Part shown: one piece after another, positions 1-5,749 of the stretch
Numbering within the stretch: position 1 is the stretch's first letter
How the letters are laid out: each line of letters starts with the position of its first letter
Assembly (NCBI GenBank): GCA_045590215.1
Contig: JAZNQO010000036.1
Coordinates: 1-21,691 of the forward strand
Origin: RUG563 sp045590215
GTDB taxonomy: Bacteria > Bacillota > Clostridia > Christensenellales > Aristaeellaceae
Length of the DNA: 21,691 nucleotides
Direction of reading: 5' to 3'
Program-made: the position numbers and the translations under genes
The notes under the pieces: model-generated
Told to the model about the DNA's origin: nothing
Seen by the model: the letters and a program-made list of their open reading frames with translations, nothing else
Database searches by the model: none

Positions 1-644
1 CGGATCCCTACATTCCCCTGGAAAGAGAACTGAAGATCATGCGCGGTGCGCTGGAGCTGATTGACCGGTATGGCTTTGGAATTGCGCTGCAGACAAAATC
101 CTGCGATGTGCTGCGGGACATGGATCTTCTCCGTCGCATCAACGATAAAACCAAGGCCGTGGTGCAGATGACCCTGACCTGCTGGGATGATATGCTTTGC
201 AGGATTGTGGAGCCCCATGTCAGCGTGACCAGCGAACGGTTTGAAGCGCTGAAGAGATTCCGGGATGCAGGTATTCCCACCGTGGTGTGGCTGTGCCCGC
301 TATTGCCTTTCATCAATGATACGGAGGAAAACCTGACCGGCATTCTGGGTATGTGCGCAGAGGCGCAGGTGCAGGGCGTTATCAATTTCGGCATGGGACT
401 GACCCTCAGAAGCGGCAACAGGGAGTATTATTACCGGCAGCTGGACCGGCATTTTCCCGGATTGAAGGAAAAATACATCCGTTTGTATGGGGACAGCTAT
501 GAGGTGCCCAGCCCGGACAGTGGCAAGCTGCTCCGGCTGTTCCACCAGATTTGCCATGAGACTGGCATGATGCATGACAACGAACAGATTTTTGAATACA
601 TGCACCGATTTGAAGACAAGCAACAGCTTCGGTTTTTCAAATGA
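1..644 (+). CDS. SPL-family radical SAM protein, C-terminal part (cut by window start)
   Basis: The reading frame is open from base 3 to the TGA at 642-644, so this is the C-terminal roughly 213 residues of a gene starting outside the window. The first visible residues, DPYIPLERELKIMR, match the stretch after the iron-sulfur site in the spore photoproduct lyase-like (SPL) radical SAM family, where it normally reads TDPYQPxE. Later segments (GIALQTKS, VQMTLTCWDD, RFEALKRFRDAGIP, INDTEENL) fit the remaining strands and helices of the radical SAM barrel. The CxxxCxxC motif that would bind the 4Fe-4S cluster lies upstream and cannot be checked. Members of this family are often annotated as DNA repair proteins, but most have no proven substrate. 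A hairpin terminator follows directly, so the gene ends its transcription unit. Confidence 0.85.
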   Translation, partial: DPYIPLERELKIMRGALELIDRYGFGIALQTKSCDVLRDMDLLRRINDKTKAVVQMTLTCWDDMLCRIVEPHVSVTSERFEALKRFRDAGIPTVVWLCPLLPFINDTEENLTGILGMCAEAQVQGVINFGMGLTLRSGNREYYYRQLDRHFPGLKEKYIRLYGDSYEVPSPDSGKLLRLFHQICHETGMMHDNEQIFEYMHRFEDKQQLRFFK

Positions 645-649
645 ACAAT

Positions 650-690
650 GACAAAAAGAGCAGCCTGAAAAGGTTGCTTTTTGTCTTATT
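650..690 (+). terminator. Rho-independent terminator after the radical SAM gene
   Basis: The arms 650-665 and 672-685 pair (GACAAAAA and GCAGCC against GGTTGC and TTTTTGTC) with a two-base bulge and a six-base loop. The 3' arm is T-rich and runs into TTATT. It lies six bases after the stop codon. Confidence 0.7.
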
Positions 691-1203
691 CTGAGCAGAA
701 AAAAATAAGGGATAAACGACAATTGGAAAACCAGAATATGGAAAGAAAATCTTTGTCAAGAGCAGAATTTTACGAAATAGTTACAAAGGAATCATATTTT
801 CAGAAGTTTTTTATCCACCGCCCGATGGGGATAAAGCAGGGGCAAAACGGTCCCTTTTCCACTGTGGAAAAGTATGAAAATCGAAAAGTTATCCACAGCC
901 GAACGGTGAAATAAGGGTTTGAAGGGGGTATTTCAGTGGAAAAGTGTGGATAACTCTGTGGATAATGGGGAAAAACGCTTTACTGCATAATTTGATGGAT
1001 TTTTGCGCATATACAGTGAAAAATCGCCGAAAAACCGTCGAAAATCACAAAAACGGACTGTATAAGCTGCATAAGAAAGAAAAATGTTAAGAAAAAACTG
1101 TGGATAACATCAAAACGGCCGGACGAAAAAAGATTTAAGAAATTTGTTACTTGACAGTCTCTTTCCGCCTTTTCGGGCATACGCTGTTTGGGGAGGGAGA
1201 TGG
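691..1203. other. Noncoding region with a DnaA-box cluster (oriC-like)
   Basis: No convincing gene lies here. The stretch is A-rich on the plus strand and holds four exact copies of the DnaA box TTATCCACA: 889-897 on plus, and 945-953, 957-965 and 1099-1107 on minus. A one-mismatch copy TTATCCACC is at 811-819, and TGTGGAAAA (863-871) and AGTGGAAAA (935-943) are further near matches. The pair at 945-965 is head-to-tail with 12-base periodicity. An AT-rich stretch lies between 966 and 1150. This arrangement is typical of clostridial and bacilloid origin regions. dnaA itself is not in the window, so it could be one part of a bipartite oriC, a displaced origin, or a secondary DnaA-binding cluster that titrates DnaA or regulates a neighbour. 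Confidence 0.6.
1151..1156 (+). promoter_or_regulatory. Possible -35 element upstream of the amidase gene
   Basis: A perfect TTGACA stands 48 bases before the chosen amidase start. No good -10 lies at 16-18 bases; the nearest candidate, CATACG at 1179-1184, is too far away. The element is therefore only suggestive. Confidence 0.2.
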
Positions 1204-1908
1204 ATGAAAAACAAACTGGTGTACACGGCGGTGGCATGCCTGATTATCGGGGCGTGCGTTTTTTTGTCCCAACAGGAGGAAGGGCGGCCTATGCCCACGG
1301 AAACGGAACAGCTGAAAGCGGCAGGTTCTTTGCAGGGAAAGATCATTCTGGTGGATGCCGGGCATGGGGGGTATGACGGCGGAGCCCGTGCAAGCAAAAG
1401 CGGCACATGGGAAAAGGAGATCAATTTGCAAGTGGCAAAGTTATTGGAAGATGCTCTCATGGAAAGAGGAGCGTTGGTCATCATGACCCGGCGAGAGGAC
1501 AAGGCTTTTGCTTCCACCAAACGGCCGGACTTGGACAGCCGGCTGCAAATGGCCAAGGATGAAAATGCCGGGATGCTGATTTCTGTGCACATGAACAAAT
1601 ATCACAGCGAAAAGGAATCCGGCCCCCAGGTGTTTTATCGCAAAAATCAGCCGGACAGCCGCCTCCTCGCCGGGGCCATTCAGCAAGCCATGATCCAAGC
1701 TTTACACCCCCCCAAGGAACGCACTGCCCTTGCTGGGGATTATTATATGCTGTCTTTGGATATTCCGTCTGTGCTGGTGGAGTGCGGCTTTCTCTCCAAC
1801 GGCGCAGAAGAAGCGTTGCTATTGGACAGCGGTTATCAGGCTCGTTTGGCAGATGCCATCGCCCGTGGTATTGAGGAGTATTACAGGTTGAAGGAAATGG
1901 AAAAGTAG
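1204..1908 (+). CDS. cwlD: N-acetylmuramoyl-L-alanine amidase, CwlD-like (Amidase_3)
   Basis: The 234-residue product has an N-terminal membrane or signal segment (about residues 5-22) and then an Amidase_3 domain. It shows the zinc-site and catalytic pattern: DAGHGG with His53, Glu70 in the WEKEIN stretch, SVHMN with His129, and VECGFLSN with the catalytic Glu193. Such enzymes cut the bond between N-acetylmuramic acid and L-alanine in peptidoglycan. Size and layout match CwlD, which acts in making muramic-delta-lactam in the spore cortex, and this suggests an endospore former. The ATG at 1204 is chosen because GGGAGG sits seven bases before it. An in-frame TTG at 1144 exists but has no ribosome site. 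The gene stands directly after the DnaA-box cluster. The Amidase_3 call is firm; the CwlD role is inferred from length and single-domain layout. Confidence 0.85.
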   Translation: MKNKLVYTAVACLIIGACVFLSQQEEGRPMPTETEQLKAAGSLQGKIILVDAGHGGYDGGARASKSGTWEKEINLQVAKLLEDALMERGALVIMTRREDKAFASTKRPDLDSRLQMAKDENAGMLISVHMNKYHSEKESGPQVFYRKNQPDSRLLAGAIQQAMIQALHPPKERTALAGDYYMLSLDIPSVLVECGFLSNGAEEALLLDSGYQARLADAIARGIEEYYRLKEMEK

Positions 1909-1990
1909 GCACAGGGATGGCAATTGAGGAGCAGGGAAACCGAGCAGGGGACGGCTGGCGTTCCGTACGACGAGGCAGGGCGTATTATCC

Positions 1991-2040
1991 GGCTCCCTTG
2001 TGTAAAGAGAGCTCGATCGAAGAGCCTGAGGGATTGTTTT
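1991..2040 (+). repeat. Degenerate copy of a dispersed palindromic repeat of gut Clostridia
   Basis: The sequence starts GGCTCCCTTGTGTAAA and ends CTGAGGGATTGTTTT. I associate that pattern with a very abundant intergenic repeat in gut Clostridia, in which CTCCCTT pairs with AAGGGAG. Here the second arm reads AAGAGAG, so one pair is lost. A second small stem, GCTC with GAGC, lies between. Only one copy is in the window, and the family assignment is from memory. Confidence 0.45.
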
Positions 2041-2062
2041 GTTTCCCGAAAGGACAACGGAG

Positions 2063-2111
2063 CAGGGGACTGCTCGTCCCCTGTACCCCACGGCAGGAAG
2101 TTCCTTCCTGC
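2063..2111. repeat. Two tandem perfect 8-bp hairpins
   Basis: CAGGGGAC (2063-2070) pairs with GTCCCCTG (2076-2083) across a 5-base loop. GCAGGAAG (2093-2100) pairs with CTTCCTGC (2104-2111) across a 3-base loop. The fragment GAGCAGGGGAC also occurs once more near 1943, which suggests repeat-derived sequence. Confidence 0.5.
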
Positions 2112-2209
2112 ACCTACCTTGCGAAAATTCGCCCGTTACCTATGCCATTCTTTCCGCACAAAACTTAAAAAGCGGACATAAGTATAGCCACGGACACAAA
2201 GAAAACATG

Positions 2210-2252
2210 AAAAAAGCGTGGACAGAAACGAGTTTTCGTCCACGCTTTTTTC
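2210..2252. terminator. Strong bidirectional rho-independent terminator
   Basis: A6-GCGTGGAC (2210-2223) pairs perfectly with GTCCACGC-T6 (2238-2251), giving 14 pairs. The A-tract and T-tract make it work in both directions. It can end the plus-strand amidase transcript and the minus-strand operon that stops at 2737, though both genes end a few hundred bases away. Confidence 0.8.
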
Positions 2253-2281
2253 TGTTTTCCCGGATGCTTTGCATCCGTCTG

Positions 2282-2480
2282 GCGGCTGAAAGCCGCCTTG
2301 CCCGTGGGCGGCGGTGCCGCTACCAACTCGCAAATTTACTATAAATTTTATGCCAAAGTATTTCTGCGTGTTGAAGCAAAAGCGGCACATGGTTCGTCCA
2401 ATAAATCTATCCCATCCGCTACCGGGTGCAGGGTGAATGAGGCGACCGGCCCTCCGGTGGAGGGAGCGGCTGAAAGCCGC
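2282..2480. repeat. Two copies of a 15-base self-complementary repeat
   Basis: The 15-mer GCGGCTGAAAGCCGC occurs at 2282-2296 and again at 2466-2480. Each copy forms a 6-bp stem with a GAA loop. The two copies have different flanks, so only the hairpin core is repeated. Confidence 0.5.
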
Positions 2481-2736
2481 AGGAAGCCGAATGAATCAAC
2501 CGAAACAAGCAATGGGAGCGGCAGCGACCAAGGCGTAGATGGAGGTTGCGGATCAATGCCCCTGCCCGGGGTTCGGGGGTGGAACCCCCGGCGTTCCCAA
2601 CGCTCCGGCGGGAAATTATTCGTTATGCAAGGCAAGCAATATCCGCTGTTGGGTGAAGGGGAGGTACCCCTCTTGGTTTCTTGCGTTAGAACAGGGAATT
2701 TGAATTTGTACGTTCTTTGGATGAAAATACCCCAAA

Positions 2737-3126
2737 TCAGTAGAAATAGCAATTGTTTTCGCCAATTATTTCAGAGAGTATCTTCTTAATTTCCACACCG
2801 TGAGGCGGTGGTTCAGTTGTGCCGCATACTGTTATGAGGCATTTTCTTTGCGTACATATCTTAAACTGCCAGTGGTTGTGATCGGATGCGTCCATTGTGT
2901 AATCATCACAATCCCAATCCTCTGTGCATCTATATAGGATCTCATACATTGCTTGTTTCTGCTGTTCGGACATGGGCCATATTCTGCCGCTGACAAAATT
3001 GCCGCAAATATAGTGTCTGACTTGGATTTCTGTTTGAAGCACTTTCGTTACAACACGCAGGATATCTTTTGTGTTTTCCCAGGAAATTGTGCAGCTGGTA
3101 ATGTGATTATTTTCACCTTTTGTCAT
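2737..3126 (-). CDS. Hypothetical protein, 129 residues
   Basis: I do not recognise this protein. The ATG at 3126 is chosen because GGGAGGG lies six bases before it; an ATG five codons upstream overlaps that site. The product has no membrane segment or signal peptide. It has six cysteines spread through the chain and alternating strand-like and helix-like stretches. The segment HWQFKIC, followed about 17 residues later by EPPPHGVEIKKILSEII, loosely resembles small clostridial proteins in which a W-x-hydrophobic strand is followed by a G/P-rich turn and a C-terminal helix. That resemblance is only an impression. The base composition is more AT-rich than that of its neighbours. It is the last gene of a minus-strand operon, starting 21 bases after the beta-helix gene. 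Confidence 0.7.
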   Translation of the reverse strand: MTKGENNHITSCTISWENTKDILRVVTKVLQTEIQVRHYICGNFVSGRIWPMSEQQKQAMYEILYRCTEDWDCDDYTMDASDHNHWQFKICTQRKCLITVCGTTEPPPHGVEIKKILSEIIGENNCYFY

Positions 3127-3147
3127 GCCGAGCCCTCCCATCCCAGT

Positions 3148-4599
3148 TTACAGGGACAAATTCAAATAAAACTCCGTTCCCTGCATCAGCTGCGGATTTT
3201 CGCAAAGCTGAATGTTGCGCTGGGTTTTTACATGCCGAACGTGGACGGAGTGAGGTTCCTGCAAGGGGAATTGCTGGTTTTCCGGGGAGGGTGCATCAGC
3301 TCCCGGATAATTGTTGAAAACGGAAAGCGGTGTATCCGGGGCGGCGGCATCATTTTCGATGATGGTCAGCCCGTCAATCACCACCCGATGGGGCAGGGAG
3401 CAAGCGTAGCCGAAGTGATGCGTGCCGTCGTTATGGGCGTGGAAAATGGAGCGGCCTTTCCCCAAGGGCTGCCATGTGCAATTGCGCAGGATGAAATCCC
3501 CCTGCCAAGTGCAGCCGTAATCTTCCCGAAGGGTGACAAAGGCGTTGCCGCAGGCCTCCGTATCTTCCACAAGGAAGGTGCCAAAGCCGATGGCGTTCAG
3601 GCACTGATGCCCAAGGCGGCAGCGGCGCAGGGTACAATTGGTGACGCCGCAATGGGCATCGAACCGGGAAAAGGCGCAGTCTTCCAGGGTCAGATCCCGG
3701 CAGAAATTCGTGCCAATGAGACCCCAGTAGGTTTTGTCCATGATGTCGTTGGTCTGGCGGCAGTGGGCGAGTTTCACACGGATGGCGGCGTTCAGGTCAA
3801 TATCATAGGAGCCCATTGGCACGGGCAAATCGGCACTGCCGATGGTCCAGTAGGTTTTATGGCCGGTAAAAAGGCAATCGTGAATCTGCACATAGGCGCA
3901 GCTGCGCACGGAAAGAAAGCCCCGGTACGGCGCACCATGCTCGCCTTCACCATAGACATAGTGCTGGATATGGCCAACATCCACCCGGCTGCGGCGAATG
4001 ACGATATTGCGCATATGATAATTATATTTGGATTCCGCCTGATTGGCGATGGTGATGAACGTGCCGCCGGTGAGGGTCAGGGTGACCTCATCGATGGGGG
4101 TGGCGGTGCAGGCCGACACTTCCTCAAAATCAAAGGAAATGGGGGAAGAAAGGCTGCCATCTGCATGCAAGAGGGCATTGTCCCGGCGGCTTTCTCCGGG
4201 GCTTTGGTTGAGTCCGCGGCGGATATAATCCTTATGATGATGATTGAAAAATTCCAGATACAATTCCTGCCCAGTGGGGTTTGGGATGCAGGCTTGCCCA
4301 GCCTTCAGGGACGAAAGGGCAAAGGGAAAGGAGGCCTGCCGGGAAGAAACGAGGAACAGCGGCTTTTGATGATCCTCGCAGCCCACATCATCCATAATGA
4401 AAGTGGCTCCTGTCCAATCGGTGCTGGTTTCAATGACGGCGGTGCAGGCAGCAGGGGACAGATAATACACAGCCCCTTCCTTCGCCCGGACAGGCAGGTT
4501 TTGTTTGTTTGCGGCAGCATGGGCAGCGGCAATACAGGGCATATCATCCTGCACGCCGTCGCCCTTGGCACCGAACATTTCATAGGTGATATATTCCAT
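3148..4599 (-). CDS. Right-handed parallel beta-helix protein (pectate lyase superfamily)
   Basis: The 483-residue product begins YEMFGAKGDGVQDD, the N-terminal signature of the Pectate_lyase_3/GH28-like beta-helix superfamily (usually FGAKGDGxTDDTxAIQ). The rest is a run of short strands with turns such as IVIRRSRVDV, VQIHDCLF, LTLEDCAFSR, CTLRRCRLG and FILRNCTW, as expected of coils of a right-handed beta-helix. The superfamily includes polysaccharide lyases, hydrolases and phage or surface proteins, so the substrate cannot be named. I see no signal peptide and predict a cytoplasmic protein, which is unusual for a polysaccharide enzyme. The ATG at 4599 has AGGAGG five bases ahead. The upstream acetyltransferase ends only 11 bases away, so the two are co-transcribed. 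Confidence 0.75.
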   Translation of the reverse strand: MEYITYEMFGAKGDGVQDDMPCIAAAHAAANKQNLPVRAKEGAVYYLSPAACTAVIETSTDWTGATFIMDDVGCEDHQKPLFLVSSRQASFPFALSSLKAGQACIPNPTGQELYLEFFNHHHKDYIRRGLNQSPGESRRDNALLHADGSLSSPISFDFEEVSACTATPIDEVTLTLTGGTFITIANQAESKYNYHMRNIVIRRSRVDVGHIQHYVYGEGEHGAPYRGFLSVRSCAYVQIHDCLFTGHKTYWTIGSADLPVPMGSYDIDLNAAIRVKLAHCRQTNDIMDKTYWGLIGTNFCRDLTLEDCAFSRFDAHCGVTNCTLRRCRLGHQCLNAIGFGTFLVEDTEACGNAFVTLREDYGCTWQGDFILRNCTWQPLGKGRSIFHAHNDGTHHFGYACSLPHRVVIDGLTIIENDAAAPDTPLSVFNNYPGADAPSPENQQFPLQEPHSVHVRHVKTQRNIQLCENPQLMQGTEFYLNLSL

Positions 4600-4610
4600 G
4601 TTTCCTCCTG

Positions 4611-5156
4611 TCAAGGGTGAACGAAGCCGTTGCAGTTCCACTTCAGCACGGTTTCGTAGCCCAGCTTGGCATACCAGTGCCCCACATGGGTATAGTGAAT
4701 CCAGCCCAGATCGTAGCCGGCTTCTTTGAGCATCTGGGTGGCCTTTTGCACCATTTTCAGGCCGATGCCCTGCTTGCGATAGGCAGGAATGGTGCCCACG
4801 CAGCCGGGTGCACCAATTTTCAGCCCCTGATAGCTGCCGAAATCATCCAGCATGCAGAAACTGACGATTTTATCCCCGTCAAAGGCGCAGAAAACTTGAT
4901 CCTTGGGGCTGAAAAACTGCACCCAATCATCCTCCACTTCCCGGATGGCATCTTTCAGCACTTCAAAATCCCCTTGATAGAGGCCGAAGGTGATGTGAGA
5001 TGGGCAGGAAAGGGAAACGGCGTCCACGGAGAAGTTATGCAGGTTCATCACCTGCTCATCATAGATTTCTTCAGGGGAAAGAGAGCGGATATGCTCCTTT
5101 TCAAAAAAGCCCGGCTGAAAGGCAGCAAAAATATCGGCGTAATTCAGATTTTCCAC
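4611..5156 (-). CDS. GNAT-family N-acetyltransferase
   Basis: The 181-residue product has the GNAT acetyl-CoA binding motif A near residues 119-136: a CVGTIP strand, then Arg127-Lys-Gln-Gly-Ile-Gly132 (the Q/RxxGxG/A loop) and a helix. The downstream WIHYTHVGHWYAKLGYE is the usual motif B region, with Tyr and the GY/F ending. Such enzymes move an acetyl group from acetyl-CoA to an amine, but the acceptor cannot be read from the sequence. The start is a GTG at 5156, seven bases after AGGAG; no ATG is suitably placed. It is the second gene of the operon, 19 bases after the VOC gene. Confidence 0.85.
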   Translation of the reverse strand: MENLNYADIFAAFQPGFFEKEHIRSLSPEEIYDEQVMNLHNFSVDAVSLSCPSHITFGLYQGDFEVLKDAIREVEDDWVQFFSPKDQVFCAFDGDKIVSFCMLDDFGSYQGLKIGAPGCVGTIPAYRKQGIGLKMVQKATQMLKEAGYDLGWIHYTHVGHWYAKLGYETVLKWNCNGFVHP

Positions 5157-5175
5157 TATATATCTCCTTTATTTT

Positions 5176-5589
5176 TTAATAATCACACAATAGCTCCCAT
5201 GTGACCCCAAAGCGATCCCGAACCGTTCCGATGATGACAAGGAACGGCGGCTTTTCCAAGGGCCGGATGACAGTGCCGCCGTCAGACAGCGCATGAAAGG
5301 CGTGAACCACTTCATCTTCCGTGTCAAAGGCAATCATAAAGCGGCTTTCCCGTGTTTTGCGGATGCGGTCTTCGCCGCCCAGATCCCCCAGCCGAACCTC
5401 CTGATCACCGAAGAATACTTGGGAATGATAAATCAATTGGGCTTTTTCATCATCCGGCTTTTCCCAGCCAAGGCTTACGGCGTCCTGATAACGCATCCAA
5501 GTTTTCACTTGGCAATGAAACGCCTTTTGATATAACGCCAGTGCTTCTTCCGCCTGTTTGTCCAACCACAAATCCACAATAAATCGCAC
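5176..5589 (-). CDS. VOC-superfamily (PhnB/glyoxalase-like) protein
   Basis: The 137-residue product fits the PhnB-like branch of the vicinal oxygen chelate superfamily. It starts with a RFIVDLWLDKQAEEAL strand-helix, then has ALYQKAFHC, MRYQDA, HSQVFFGDQEVRLGD, a second half with SRFMIAFDTEDEV, and ends DRFGVTWELL, the family's hallmark C-terminus. These proteins are small alpha/beta folds that often dimerise and may bind a metal; the function here is unknown. A GTG at 5589 with AAGGAGA six bases upstream is taken as the start, because a TTG at 5610 lies upstream of the ribosome site. It is the first gene of the operon behind the promoter at 5637-5665. Confidence 0.8.
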   Translation of the reverse strand: MRFIVDLWLDKQAEEALALYQKAFHCQVKTWMRYQDAVSLGWEKPDDEKAQLIYHSQVFFGDQEVRLGDLGGEDRIRKTRESRFMIAFDTEDEVVHAFHALSDGGTVIRPLEKPPFLVIIGTVRDRFGVTWELLCDY

Positions 5590-5636
5590 GGGGTTCTCCT
5601 TCCTATGCAAGTGTTTGGGTTTTTGATGCTATCAAT

Positions 5637-5665
5637 ATTATACGGTTATATAAGCGGAAAGTCAA
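5637..5665 (-). promoter_or_regulatory. Sigma-A promoter of the VOC-GNAT-beta-helix operon
   Basis: On the minus strand, TTGACT (5660-5665) and a perfect TATAAT (5637-5642) are separated by exactly 17 bases. Transcription would start near 5630, about 40 bases before the GTG of the VOC gene. Confidence 0.8.
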
Positions 5666-5680
5666 TTTTTTCCTTGCAGC

Positions 5681-5720
5681 AAAAAAGACCCTGCAAGCAA
5701 AATGCCGCAGGGTCTTGAAA
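5681..5720 (-). terminator. Rho-independent terminator of the TRAP permease gene
   Basis: AAGACCCTGC (5685-5694) pairs perfectly with GCAGGGTCTT (5707-5716) across a 12-base loop. Read on the minus strand it is followed by TTTT. It lies 30 bases after the permease stop and just before the next promoter, so the units are insulated. Confidence 0.85.
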
Positions 5721-5749
5721 AAAATTATGGATGAAAATGAAAGGCGGAA

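Larger units (their letters stand above)
1909..2736. other. 828-base noncoding stretch rich in short perfect hairpins
   Basis: No frame here has a believable ribosome site or a protein-like composition. The stretch holds a dispersed-type repeat at 1991-2040, a strong bidirectional terminator at 2210-2251, and many short inverted repeats. These pair as 2063-2070 with 2076-2083, 2093-2100 with 2104-2111, 2261-2267 with 2271-2277, 2281-2287 with 2291-2297, 2450-2455 with 2459-2464, 2466-2471 with 2475-2480, 2574-2579 with 2585-2590, and 2591-2595 with 2599-2603. It separates the plus-strand amidase from the end of a minus-strand operon, so transcription converges on it. From 2621 to 2736 I see nothing clear beyond a weak GC hairpin near 2658-2672. 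Confidence 0.6.

Noticed and set aside
681..914. A 77-codon plus-strand frame after the radical SAM gene
   Set aside because: It starts with TTG inside the terminator arm, has no ribosome site, and runs through a perfect DnaA box; the composition is simply A-rich.
1179..1186. CATACGCT as a possible sporulation-sigma -10 before the amidase gene
   Set aside because: It resembles the sigma-E type -10, but no matching -35 lies at the right distance.
2298..2789. A 163-codon plus-strand frame, and an opposite 134-codon frame at 2348-2752
   Set aside because: Both lie across the hairpin-rich stretch, lack ribosome sites, and have the proline, glycine and arginine-rich composition of translated repeats.
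2953..4620. A 555-codon plus-strand frame opposite the beta-helix gene
   Set aside because: The minus-strand frame has the recognisable beta-helix signature and a good ribosome site; the antisense frame is a by-product of codon usage.
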